From Macrostomum hystrix (lineage: Eukaryota > Platyhelminthes > Macrostomidae), in NCBI GenBank assembly GCA_950097015.1, contig CATNEN010000003.1:12429501-12493500 (forward strand): DNA of 64,000 bases. Direction: 5' to 3'. Both the position numbers and the translations under genes were made by a program. The notes under the pieces are model-generated. The model ran no database searches. It saw only the letters and a program-made list of their open reading frames with translations, and was not told where the DNA came from. Within the stretch, counting starts at the first letter, position 1. Every line of letters begins with the position of its first letter. Shown piece by piece: positions 44,975-57,600 of this stretch.

Positions 44975-47900
44975 TCAGTTTTTGTCTTGCCTCTTTCGCC
45001 TTCCGCCAAAACTTCTCTTGGATGATGCTGCAGCAGCCTGCAATAGACAGCGCTGTGAGACTGCTGCCGTAGCCGGAGTGGACCTGGTCATCTTGCTTTT
45101 CTTTGGCGCCGTCGATGTCTCCGACTCCTGACACCCGACAGTTGATTTTCCGGCCGCGCTTCTCTTCTGTACTGTGCCATTCTGACCGTTGGATTTCCTG
45201 GAAATTGCGCTTTTTTGGTTCTCAGCAATTGCTGCCTTTACGACAGTCATGCAGTTCGAATTACTGGTTTGTGGCTGCCGAGATGCTGCTGTTGGCGACT
45301 TTGCCGTAAACGGCAAAACGACATCTGGACTGCTGTCCTCGGAAGTAGATGCCAGGCTGGTAAGCAGTCCAGATATGGCACACCGAGCTGCGACACTCAT
45401 TGTGTGTAAGTTTGCCTGGTAGGGCTACATTTGGCTTATGGGCCAGTCGCATCGAAACAACCTTCTGGTGGTCTTCATCCAAGTACATGGCAGAGTATGT
45501 CTCAACAAATTTCCGGTACGCAGTGTTGGTTACATTCTCAATGGCTGGCTCCCTGGCTCTCTCCTTAGTCCACACTCCAGAAAAGCCACCAGTTCTGAAC
45601 AGCAACAAACGATCGCTTGGACTGCAGCCAGCTTGGTTTCGGTGCTCAATAAATTGAATAAGCAGGTCGCGAATATCATCAACGGCAACACGAACAGCAC
45701 CGTAAATATTTGAGGTTTTGTGCTCTTTGACAAGCAGCTCGCCATCTGGTGCCTCGCGCCATTCATTCGCCTCGGCCATTGTAACATTTGTTGGAACGTC
45801 CGGCCGGGAAGCGTTCCCGGACGAAAAACACATTGCAGCACCAATGGCTAGCTGGACAGCTTCGGAGTTTAAGTCGGTGGACGTCTTCGCCCGCTGAATT
45901 AACAGTCGCACATGTTTGTGAAGAGCGTCGACTTGGTCAGTCGACAACAACTCTTTGTCAAGGAGGTTGCGCAATCTAGCGTCGTTGGCTTTGCGCACTT
46001 TGAGCCCAAACGTTTTGGCAAGTCGGTTCACGCGCTCTTCGAACTCAAGAAGATACACTTTGATCTTGAATGTGCTTAGTGGAACTAATTGTCTGGCGCG
46101 AAAGTAGGAAATAAAATGCACAAGAGCATTTATGCAGCTTCGGTCTCCTGAGCCGGAGCGGGTGCATTCCGCTTGAACATAAGCCGTAATTGCATCACGC
46201 TTCGAACCGCTAATGAAAGAAACCAGGTCGTCCATTCCGCAACTTTGCGACATTTTTCGCAAGGCGTTTCCATTTTTAGTTGCAGTCGAAGCCTTGAGTC
46301 CACCGCCTTCCCAGGATGTTAGCCACTTCATGAAGTCTTTGATTTCAGTTTCGATTAAAGATTCTGCTTTCTGAGCCTTAATGGTTTCCGTAAGCTCTTC
46401 GAACTTCTTCTGGCTAATTTCTTTTGCTGATTCCTGACGATCATGAAAGTGAAACCTTATTCGGTGCGCAGTGATGGATCGTTTTGCCAGAAGAACGTTA
46501 CATTCGGGACAGGCAACACGTTTCTCATTTTCCGACACTTCAGGTTCTTGATTAAACAGCTTAATTTCTGTAATCAGATCGTCCATTATTCTAGAAGTGA
46601 CGAGATCAGGGTGGCTCTCTCGTAGATGTTGTCTCAGTCTTGATCCGGAAATGCCATGCATTGGCTTCTCCTCACGAGGCTTCTTGAACGGACAGATGTA
46701 ATTAATACCTGCCTTGCGCTTCTCTGCACCCTCGGTATTTACTTCGCGATTCTGCCGTTTCCCCTTTTTGGAGTCAGTTGGAGTTGCAGATTGCAGTTGT
46801 GATTCACTGACGGGTGACAATGGCTCACGTATGGCAGGGTCAGGTGTGGGAGACTCAGGTGACTGCAGTACAGGCTTCGTAATACCGGCCACAGTAGAAA
46901 CTCCTGCAGCAGACATAAGGTCGCTCATAATGACGCCAACCTCATCGTCTTCGGCGTCCAAGTCGCAGTTAAAATACTTGTTCCGAACAACCTTCCCAAA
47001 GGTCACAGTCACTTCATCCATACCAGCTGCATCATCCAGAAAATCCTGTATTTGCGCTAGGTCCGACTGCAGCGCCTGGTTGACCGAGCATGCACCTGCC
47101 ATGTCGTTGCCTGGCAGAGTTTCGGCAGGTTGACTGGATGGGCTTGGCAACACTTTCTCGCTAGTGGCCTGCAGGTCCGACTGCAGCGCCTGGCTGACCG
47201 AGCATGCACCTGCCATGTCGTTGCCTGGCAGAGTTTCGGCAGGTTGACTGGATGGGCCTGGCAACACTTTCTCGCTAGTGGCATGCAGGTCCGACTGCAG
47301 CGCCTGGCTGACCGAGCATGCACCTGCCGTGTCGATGTCAGGGCCTGCAGAAAATGGCAGCATAGCAAGGTGTTTTATGGTCAGTGTGAAAGAAATGCAA
47401 TATCCATGACACATGCCAGCACAGCATCGTATAGTATCTGCAAGCAGTGTCACACTGCCGAGAAAGTATAAACAATTGTACACTATGACAATTATTATTA
47501 TTACTCTTAGTACTAAATCATATATCTTATATGTATGGACATCAGTAATTTGATGTGCCCTGTAATTTGATGTCCCCTGTAATTTGATGTCCCCTGTAAT
47601 TTGATGTCCCTGTAATTTGATGCTCATCTGTAAAATGATGCAGCCTGTAATATGAAGCCGAACTGTTTTCATATGTATGCATATAAGTAATACCATGTGT
47701 ATGCACGTACATGCACACACACACACACTTCTTTTAATATACAATACCTTATCTCTAAAAATAACTACTAATTAACTCTGTCAAAAGGAAAAACTTCAAC
47801 TGGAAAGATAAATCGCAGGGCTACTTGCCTGGCAGAGTGGCGGCAGGTTGACTGGATTCGCCTGGCAACACTTTCTCGCTAGTGGCCTGCAGGTCCGACT

Positions 47901-48888
47901 GCAGCGCCTGGCTGACCGAGCATGCACCTGCCATGTCGTTGCCTGGCAGGGTGGCGGCAGGTTGACTGGATGGGCCTGGCAACACTTTCTCGCTAGTGGC
48001 CTGCAGGTCCGACTGCAGCGCCTGGCTGACCGAGCATGCACCTGCCATGTCGTTGCCTGGCAGGGTGGCGGCAGGTTGACTGGATGGGCCTGGCAACACT
48101 TTCTCGCTAGTGGCCTGCTGGTCCGACTGCAGCGCCTGGCTGACCGAGCATGCACCTGCCATGTCGTTGCCTGGCAGAGTTTCGGCAGGTTGACTGGATT
48201 CGCCTGGCAACACTTTCTCGCTAGTGGCATGCAGGTCCGACTGCAGTGCCTGGCTGACCGAGCATGCACCTGCCATGTCGTTGCCTGGCAGAGTGGCGGC
48301 AGGTTGACTGGATCGGCCTGGCAACACTTTCTCGCTAGTGGCCTGCAGGTCCGACTGCAGCGCCTGGCTGACCGAGCATGCACCTGCCATGTCGTTGCCT
48401 GGCAGAGTTTCGGCAGGTTGACTGGATGGGCCTGGCAACACTTTCTCGCTAGTGGCATGCAGGTCCGACTGCAGCGCCTGGCTGACCGAGCATGCACCTG
48501 CCATGTCGTTGCCTGGCAGAGTGGCGGCAGGTTGACTGGATGGGCCTGGATTTTTGCTAGAAGCCTTGTTGACCTTGCCATCAGTAATTTTGACATTCTG
48601 CTGGCCTTTCCTAAAAGAGGTTGTAAATATTATTAATTGGTAATTGTTATGTAAAAACTTAAAACATTAAATTTTGTTTATAATTAATATGCAAGTAGCA
48701 TTAGTGTTGACTTACTTTCCAACTACTCCAGTCCATTGTTTTCCATTCTCTTCAAAAATAACATGAGTTCCAATTTTTATTTTCTCATGTTGAATTCTTG
48801 GCTTTAAATCTTCTTCAAATACCCAATGACAGTGACCATCAGATATGTCATCCCAGAAGACTAAAACTCGTTTTTTCTTTAAGCCCAT
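44975..48888 (-). CDS. Tyrosine-recombinase-like (Crypton-like) gene with coding minisatellite
   Basis: Model: 48716-48888, 47829-48610, then 47344 down to about 45410, continuing after a 1-nt frame change to 44975. Exon 1 encodes a small Tudor-like segment (RVLVFWDDISDGHCHW). Exon 2 and the start of exon 3 encode about nine copies of a 40-residue repeat containing AGACSVSQALQSDL and ATSEKVLPG. Exon 3 then has zinc-finger-like pairs (CPF...H; CPECNVLLAKRSITAHRIRFH) and a recombinase-like domain (AVQLAIGAAMCFSSGNASRPDV, LLVKEHKTS, MRLAHKPNVALPG). The exon 2/3 join uses a GC-AG intron (donor AG/GCAAGT); the neighbouring GT option would give an immediate stop. The conserved C-terminal Tyr is not evident and the tail is Lys/Arg rich. 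It may be a Crypton transposon with a frameshift or a domesticated derivative; I cannot decide which. Confidence 0.65.
47080..48550 (-). repeat. Coding minisatellite, 120-bp unit, interrupted by an intron
   Basis: There are about six units at 47830-48550 and about three at 47080-47340. Each is 120 bp (40 codons) and highly similar, in frame with the Crypton-like gene. The 484-bp piece between them (47345-47828) is unrelated and is the modelled GC-AG intron. Confidence 0.85.
47540..47655 (-). repeat. ATTACAG motif cluster 2 (inside the GC-AG intron)
   Basis: CTGTAATTTGATG-type units, about six times. This is the complement of the motif in the other clusters. Confidence 0.65.
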
Positions 48889-49234
48889 GTAGAATTGTAT
48901 AGTCTTAAGAGTAAGACTAAGCAATATTTACTGGCATTGAAAAAGTGCTGAAACAAAAGAGTGAAATAAATGTTATAGTGTTAATCAAAAAACTAAAATT
49001 AATAGTTTAAACCATATATAGCACAAAAATTTGAATATTAATTAAAAAATACAATATAATAACTTATCTTAGTGGTTAGAGTTAGAGACTTTAGTTTGAA
49101 ATTAATCCTTTAGCCTCAGGCTTTAATAACCAATAAATAAATTCTGGAGAGAAGATAATGTTCTTAATCAGTATGAATGACTTGACTTCTTCAGCCTTCA
49201 CTGTTTCTTATGGTTACAGCTATATAGGAACTTT

Positions 49235-50010
49235 AACTCCATAAACTAATTACAGATATTTTGTGTCAGTAATTACAATTACAGTTATGTATGGCAAAGT
49301 TTTTTAGATTTTAGTTATGGCATTACAGCTATGGCAAATATGATGCAACTATTATTGCTATGGCTAAAGTTATGGGACAAATGTGATTACAGTGTGTAAT
49401 TACAGTGGAACACTAGTTTATTATAGATAAATGCTTATGTATGAACTTTCATTTTGACCAATGCAATATTAAAATTTAGAATGATCACAAATCTTATTTA
49501 GTAGAACTGATATAGACAAGTCACAAACTAGCTTGCTTAGTCAACTGAGTATAAAGCAGAATAGCTTACTGATTGATTATGATTGACCATAAACACCAAA
49601 CATTCTTAGTCTCTTGGATTAGAATCTAATAGGACAAAGATAATAATATAAAATCTTAAACGGAAATATAAATAAATGTTGGCAAAAGGCACAGAAATAT
49701 GTTTTTGTTGGTATGTGCCATACTTTCCAAAGCATTACAGATAAGCACAGGATTACAGATGGTGTCGCATCAAATTACAGTATGACACAAAATTACAGAA
49801 ATGCACAAAATTACAGATTTTCTCAAACTCCACCAAAAGATTATAAAATATTAGCTCTACCATCTACTGAAAGCACAAAGTTCAGTATTTTTTCGTTTCT
49901 TTTTAAACTAAATTTGAAAAAATCGACTTTTAATTACAGATTTGCATAATATTACAGATAATCATTATTTTACAGATACTACAAATTACAGGTGCTTCAA
50001 ATTACAGAAG
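49235..50010 (+). repeat. ATTACAG motif cluster 3
   Basis: More than fifteen ATTACAG copies, densest at 49735-49830 and 49930-50010, upstream of the Crypton-like gene. No ORF is supported here. Confidence 0.6.
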
Positions 50011-50766
50011 ATTCAAATTCTGTTTAAGCGGAGTAGGCGTTCAGATAAAATTTTAAGTATACATAATCATTTACATTGTTCTGCTTTAAAACATAAATTG
50101 ATTGATTTAAAAAGACGATGAACAGTACAATTGAAACAGCTTTTGTTTATTCAAATAAAATGTGACTTGCATTGACCAATGCACGTGCTGAGAAAACAAC
50201 TGTTAGAGCAGTTACATGTAGTCTTGCGTGTGTCTTTCATTTCTGTTTTGTGCGACATACAGTCACGTTTTACTTATTACATGTCAATGACGACTGCTTT
50301 AAAAAGCTGAAATGACATTTTGTGTTTGTAATTAAATTGCTGTATCTGCATGCTATTGACAATAGTTATTGTTTACTAAGTCTAAAAGAAGTCCTTTTGA
50401 TTACTACGTGCTGTTTTATTACTTTATGGGTATAATTGGTAAGCAGTCAAAATAACTCATTTACCAAAATTTGCATGCATTCTTTCTAAAAGTATGCTTA
50501 TTATCCAGGGCTACTGCTGCTCAAACTAATGCCACAGTCCATTTATTCCAGAAACCTAAGTCTCTATTTGATCATACCAATTTTTCAAGAAACTAATATC
50601 ACTTCTAATGTTTTAAGATGACCTTGTAGGCACATGTCTTTATACCAGTACATGAGTTGCTTATATGTCTGGTAGGATTTAATTGATAATATGCCAATCC
50701 CTTTCAGATCTCTGATGTTCAATTCAATTCAATTCAACTCATTCAATAGCTTATACTAAGTTAGTT

Positions 50767-53647
50767 ATGAGTATTAGTATTACTCAGCTAAGAGAAGAAT
50801 TTCAACGGCAATATTCTAGTAAGTAAATTTATTTATTTATTTAATAAAATTTGTTAAGAAGCTATTGCTGATAAATACATAATAATTTAATCTTCAATTT
50901 TCTAAATTTAGTCTACATCAGCTCAGGCGAGTTTGATTCAATTGATGTTCAACGATTGCTAACAAATGATGCACTATGTGAAGGCTTCATCAGAGCTGCT
51001 ATAGCAGACCATTGTGACGCTAACACTAATACTGATAGTAGTGAGAATAGCGGCAACATCGAAGCCTGTCTGCTCTTAATAGAAGCCGCATTTAAATGGC
51101 GTCGACGCGATCAAATCAACAATTTAACTGTTGATTCGTTGGCTGTTTCAGAGGGAGAACAGAGAGCCTCAGCTAGATTTCTCACTGGATTGGATAGGTT
51201 TGTACAGTTACATTTCTGCTTTTCCCTGCTTTGGGTAACTCTTTTTATAAGAAGTTTTACAAGCATATAGGCATCTCATTTTACGGAATAACTGGTAAGA
51301 AAGTCCGGGACAGGATTTTCGCTCTTTTAGTTAATCTCACTGATGCCTGATTGGAATTTCGCTTAGATTAGTACATTCCTCTTGCATGATTGAATCGCAG
51401 ATGCAATCGCCCAGTGCTGCTAATCCGTGCATCGTATTATCCCAGTCACTGGCAGCCGGAACAGTTTACGAAGGCTCGTCAGCACGTTGCTTGGCTGTTG
51501 GACTCCAGATGGCTGTGTCTGCCAGCATCCGCTGACAATGAGCAGCAGCAGCAGATCACTGTACTGTTAGACATGTCAAACTGCAGCGTTAACCTGCTCT
51601 CAGGCGGTGGCAGCATAGAATTTCTTAGATTTGTAGTGCAAGCCTGCGCAAAGTATTATCCGGATTGTTTTGCCAAACTGTTGATCTACGAGATGCCCTG
51701 GGTACTTACTGGTTAGTGCGTGTTATTTTTAGACATTTTATTTGCTGTTTTAATTAAATAATTACGGAGTACTAGCACCTTCTTTTGACCTTTCGCAGCC
51801 GCATGGCGTGTACTTCGCACCTGGTTAAACAGGCCAGCCCAATCGAAGGTGGCATTTGTATGGCAGGCCACTCTGCCAGATTTTATCGACTTGCGACACC
51901 TGCCCGAACGCATGGGCGGATTGGTTCCAGAGTCGCAATCGCCGTTAGATTCGCATTCCACCGTCGGCGCGAGAAGAGTGCGAATAAGAAAGGCTGTATC
52001 TTTCAGCTCGGCTGAGGAAAATTTGAGTGTCGTCGATTTAACATCTTATTCGGCCTTATCAAACATGTCCAATTCTATTGGTTCAAAGTATACTGCTGTC
52101 AGTAGTCAGCAACGAATAAGTCGCGGCATTTTAAAATTGCGCGCCGTCGCTATTAGCGATCAAAGTGAAGATAACGCTGACGAGAACGATGCACCCGCTG
52201 AAATATGTCTAGCTACAGAGAATAGCTTTGTTGGACGCTATTTGACTGTTAGTCCGGCAGATCGATTAGATTTTCCTAGCTCAGATACAACGGATGCGAC
52301 TGCTTCAGGAGCGGCTTCAACTGCCGGGTCTCGGTGCTTTGTGCGACTGGTTAATCTTAGTTCAGTGCGATGGGTCGCTTACAAGGTATGCTGGGGCTAC
52401 TGCATGGCGATTGTTCCATTAGGATAGGCTAGGTTTTTTACCCAGAATTCTTGCAATTCTAGGAAAGTATTTGATTTGTGCCTTTGCCATATAATTTGTG
52501 AGTAGAGCAGCGGTCTATGCGGAGATTAGGAATTCTATATTAATCCAAAAAAATGATGGGTGTCAGGCCAGCTGGCACTCGAATTCTGATTTGGCATGCA
52601 ACAGATTTGGACCTATTGACACCACAAGTCAGACGAAATAAAAACTTTGCATGCAGAACTGAGACATTATGGTGGTAAATATTATGGTAAGAAATCATTT
52701 TTACTGCCCATTGTACACCTTAAAAAACCAGGTTCGCACAACTGCACCCTGTGACTATCGTGTTAAACCCGGCTGTTCCATTGTGCCGCCAAATTCTTGT
52801 GTATCTATCACTGTTGTCAGACGCAGCAGGAATACTTTTATATCGCCAGCGAGTCCAGCTGTTCCTCAATCGAGCTCTGGACCGTTGGCCCATCGATTGC
52901 AAATAATTGCGGCTCCTTTAGTTAATTGCTTAGACAATAATACCAGCAATGAATGCTATAAAGAGCTGGCGACTGCTTGTTTAAGGTCAGCTAAACCAGA
53001 CCAGTTAATGGAGCACCGACTTCTGTGTCGACTCGTACAGTCTGATGCTACTTGCTCGGCTGTTATTGCTAATTGTTTAAATTTTACCGAAGAAAATACG
53101 CTGGAGACAACCAAGGAGCTGTCTAATCGAGTGAGTCAGCGATCCATTTTTACTTTAGCTCAATTCATTCAAATGGCAAGCACTTTCCCAGTGCGTTAGC
53201 ACTTTCCTAGTGCGCTAGCACTTTCCCAGTGCGCTAGCACTTTCCCAGTGCGCTAGCACTTTCCCAGTGCGCTAGCACTTTCCCAGTGCGCTAGCACTTT
53301 CCCAGTGCGCTAGCACTTTCCCAGTGCGCTAGCACCCTCCTAGTGCGCTAGCACTTTCCTAGTGCGCTAGCACTTTCCCAGTGCGCTAGCACTTTCCTAG
53401 TGCGCTAGCACTTTCCTATTTTCGATTTCAGATTGACAATCTTCGATCAGCTATTGAAAAGCTGTCTTGTGGAAGTTTTGTTCATCATTCAGCAACGGAA
53501 TCGTTCCGCATCTCACTGAAAATTCAGTTTGTTTATGTGCTACTCCTGCTGGGAGCTGTCCTGTTGGGTTGGTATCTCAGCAGCGTCACGCATGCTTCTT
53601 TAGGCTTGCAGTTTCTGGTGCCGAAATTTCTCTCTGATTTACTATAG
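50767..53647 (+). CDS. MOSPD2: MOSPD2-like CRAL-TRIO/MSP-domain membrane protein
   Basis: Family role (established): ER tail-anchored tether whose MSP domain binds FFAT motifs at organelle contact sites. Exons: 50767-50818, 50912-51197, 51401-51711, 51799-52385, 52732-53130, 53432-53647, with phases consistent, 616 residues. Seen: an N-terminal helical region containing AAFKWRRRDQINNLT, then a CRAL-TRIO domain (about 113-235; YYPDCFAKLLIYEMPW and VLRTWL). An acidic/Ser linker follows, then an MSP domain (about 358-460; RYLTVSPADRLDF, then WVAYKVRTTAPCDYRVKP and PPNSCVSITVV split across exons 4 and 5). A single C-terminal hydrophobic segment lies near 576-597. The protein is longer than the vertebrate one (about 518) because of the linkers. 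Intron 5 is nearly all a 19-bp minisatellite. The next gene starts 960 bp downstream in the same direction. Confidence 0.88.
53168..53418 (+). repeat. Minisatellite, 19-bp unit, MOSPD2 intron 5
   Basis: Unit CTTTCCCAGTGCGCTAGCA, about 13 copies. The array takes about 250 of the 301 intron bases and ends about 13 bp before the acceptor. Confidence 0.92.
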
Positions 53648-54606
53648 TCTGGTTGCCTTATGTATTTACATTTTTAATCAGGTTTTTTTGCGAATTTTAC
53701 TTCTTGCTTTGGATTAACTTCTTAACATTTCAGCTTTTTTAATCTGTAACAATCGTGCATAAAAGTTAGCTTGACAATTGTAATTATAAATTATCGACTT
53801 CACAATGAACATGGCTGTACAGGAACCAATCGACCAAGACTGTAATTTTAGCATTTGTAATCTCAACCTCCCGTTAATAATACTAGTTCATTATTCATTT
53901 ATTTTTTTTAACCAACTAATAAATTTGATTATTTTCTATCCATTCTTCGCTGTGTGCTCTTGTTATATATTTCATAAAGTTATCACCAGATTTTTGCCAG
54001 TTTCAATTTTGGAGTCATATTTCTTTGTACGAGTATAATTAAATTTTTGAAGTAATTTTTTGCTTTAGTTAAACTATGAATACAAATCTCGTGGCGTTCT
54101 ATCTTTTATAAAAAATTAGGACAAGTCAATCAGATAAAACATTAGCATGAAACCAGAGTCAGCTCTATCGTTAGCACCATATTATTGGACCAATCGCCAC
54201 CGAGGGGGTCAGTAGCAGACAATATCCAACTACAGAAACAGACTGATTATTGATGCATTAATTCGATGCTTTTCTTATGCCCAGTTTAGGCCATAGACGA
54301 TTGCCGAAGCATGACTAGAAGTTCACTTATCCATAAAGCACAAGTCCAAAGTCTCCGCCATAGACAATAATGTCAAAAGTGTAAAAGGACTATAGCGAAT
54401 AAACTAGAAAGACAAATTCTATATATCAATGCCACCAACTGGTAATATTCGCTTTTAAGTTCGATACTTTTATCTTAAGAAGGGAAAACTCCAAGTAAAG
54501 TTAAAGCAAGGCTACCATTTTTCGACACAAAAAGTTTTCAGAAAAAAACTGAACAGAACCTGCAAGCAAAATAAATTTATTCGAATCAAACTAGCTAGCT
54601 GACGAG
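53648..54606. other. Spacer between MOSPD2 and YTHDC2
   Basis: About 960 bp, AT-rich. It should hold the MOSPD2 3' UTR and YTHDC2 promoter, with no specific motif recognised. Confidence 0.5.
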
Positions 54607-57600
54607 ATGCCATCGAATCGAGCATTCGGTCGGCAGCAGCGCATCCAGGTCACGGAGGAGGTTAGCATTGCTGTGGCCCTGGCACTCAGTAGCCTACTGA
54701 AGCAGGCCTCGGGCGAGTACACTTTTCCGTCTTCGTTAAACTCTAATGAGCGAGCCTACGTGCACAGTGAAGCCGCTGCTCTAGGCTTGAAATCTCGGTC
54801 TCGAGGCAAAGGTCATGCGCGTCGGGTCACCGTTACTAAGCGACCAGTTGAAGTGACCGAAATGCGCCGTATCTCATTCGCGCTGTCCTGGAATTCTCGT
54901 CGCGCCATAGCCCAGATGGCGCAGCACTGCCCCCTCACGGACAAAGAGAGGGCCGATTTGTCGCCAAGAACAGACAAGACTCACGGCCAGATGAAGAATT
55001 TACAATTCACCACTGGTCGGCTCATGGGTATTGTGCCGCAGGTGGGCCTACTGTGAACTTTAGCTTTTCAATTTAGGAATTATTTACTCTAATCTAACAT
55101 TGAACCATCTAATTTAACTCAGGTGCCACAACCGCGCCGGCCAACTGAACTATCACAGTCTGCCCAGCGCCTACCTGTCTGGGAGAGACGCGACGAAATT
55201 ATCCGATTAATTAACGAGCGTCAGGTGGTGCTAATTAGCGGCGATCCAGGCACCGGTAAAACTACACAGGTAAATTACTAATTATTTATGACGTAGAAAG
55301 TCTTGTGTTAATTAGTCTTACCACCTAACCTTATCTAACCCCAGAATTTAAAGGTGTTTTAATTTATTTGTCATCCTGTCCCACTACATTCCCAGTGGTC
55401 ACAAAATATTTTATTGATCTTGCCGCTATCGCTATCTCTATTAATCACAGTAATTCAAGGTGCCGCCATATCTCTTAAGAATGAAAGTGTATTTATTTTA
55501 TCTGGACGCTACCCCTTCCAGTCCAGGTAATAAAAGTGTATTTATTTGATCTCGCCGCTATATTTAATTGATAGTTATTGTAAGTAAAACTAGTCATGAT
55601 TGGGCTATTTCATTGTGCTCACGATAAGGATCGGATAACGGGCATGCTTTTAATAATTAAACAAAGGTGTGTTGATTGATCTTGTCGCCAGGTGCCCCAG
55701 ATGATCCTAGATGATTGCGCAGCCAATCAACGCAAATGTCGCATCGTCTGCGCCCAACCGCGTCGCCTCGCCGCCGTGGCCAACGCCGAACGAGTAGCAG
55801 CCGAGCTGGGGGAAAAAGTAGGCGAAACAGTTGGCTTTCACATTCGCCTTGAGTCTAAGGTATCGCCGAAGACAACACTATTAGCCTTCTGCACCACCGG
55901 TATACTATTGCGCACACTGTCAGCTGATCCGCATAGGAGCTTTGTCCGCCAGACTACTCACGTTATTATTGACGAGATTCACGAACGCGATCGGCTAGCC
56001 GATTTTCTGCTAGTGTGCCTGCGCGATCTACTAGCCCAGCACGCTCACCTGCGCCTAATATTAATGTCGGCTAATATGCAGACTGACTTGTTTCAATCGT
56101 ATTTTCCGGATTGTCCTCTGATTTCGGTGCCTAATCGTACCTATCCTGTGCAAGATTTCTACCTGGATGAGGTGAGCGGCTTAGAGTTTTCATTCCTTTA
56201 TCCTCTTAATATTGATTCGCATCGCATGGAAGCTTGCAGCCCTGTGGTTAGAACTTCGAATTTTTACTGAGAGTTTGGGAGTTCGAATCTCAGCCCATTT
56301 AGAACAATTTAAGTCTTTGAGCGACGAGGAACTTAACACTATACATACCACATGAGTATTTAACCCGCTAAAAAATAGGGACGTTTCTTTGGACCTCGTG
56401 ATTCCAGTTGGAATCTGCGGTGTTTCCAGAAAAAGAAACAGCCGACCGCTGGAAACATACCAATCGGATGATTCCATGCTTAGAATCTACCGAACTGGGC
56501 GTTTTCTCGGAGCTTCTTGGTGGCGAAATGGAATCACCCTAAGAATCCTCCAGTTCGGAAGATTCCATGCTCAGAAACCGCCGAGGAATCGCCCGTAAAT
56601 AATTCTCTGGTTGTCCCATGGGCCACTGGTTCGGGTGATTCTTCGGTGGTTTCCGCACAATTTACGGTTACATCGGCTGTTTCCTGGGTGATTTCTTTAA
56701 CTCTTGCGAGATAGGGGGGATTTCGGTAGATTCCACTCCTATTTTGCACAAAAAACCCGCCGAAGAAGCAGCCGAATTTTTTTACAGGGTAAAGTACCCA
56801 CATTATTACTATTTTCTGTATCTTCTAAAATATATCAACCAATCGCCATAAATATCAAGACCACTTCCAGAATCGCAAATCGTCGTGGTGTTAGTGGCAA
56901 AAAACTATATAGGCATTATGTTAGTTGTCCTTGTCACCAAGGTATTCGACTAGAGTCGTGGGATTTGAAAGTTAGTTCATCGTAAAACGCCGAAAATATT
57001 AATCCAAATGGTTGACTTTGACGAAAATCGGTCCATCGTGAAGTAGGCAGTGAGTATTTGAAATGCCTCTGTGGTTTCCCCCTTGGGAAAATAATGTGGT
57101 TTATCGTTTATCCAGGTGTAAAATTATAGTAAAATGGGTACCAGCATCAGCTTGGTTAGAGTTTTTATATTCTTACCTCACCTCAGATCCTCGACATGAC
57201 CGGCTATCGAGGCGGTGCCGCCGCAGTTGCCGCCACTCGGGCCGCAGCTAACGCCGCCGCAGCCGCGGCCGAAGTTGCTCTCGAACACTGGTGCGGCAGC
57301 GGCGAGAAAAACTGTGTCGCTAATAGCGACGATCTCGAATCAACTTTCGCGTCGTTAAGTGTTGTCAATGTCAACAATACGTCAAAAGTATTTGATCTAG
57401 CTGATCAGGACTCGGATCTAGCCTACTCCAGCGAAGAGTCGGCCGCTGCTGCTGCCGAATTCGATCAACTACTCAGCCGCGCCTGGACTTCAAACGATCG
57501 AGCCGCTCTAGACCGAGCTGTGACGCTGATTCGCTCCGGTCTAGTCCCTATCGATCGACCGCATTCCGATACGGGCGCCACCGCCCTCATGGTGGCTGCC

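Noticed and set aside
47848-48636. Plus-strand 262-codon ORF opposite the 40-residue repeat
   Set aside because: It is the antisense shadow of the coding repeat. The minus frame joins to flanking exons in phase and the plus frame does not.
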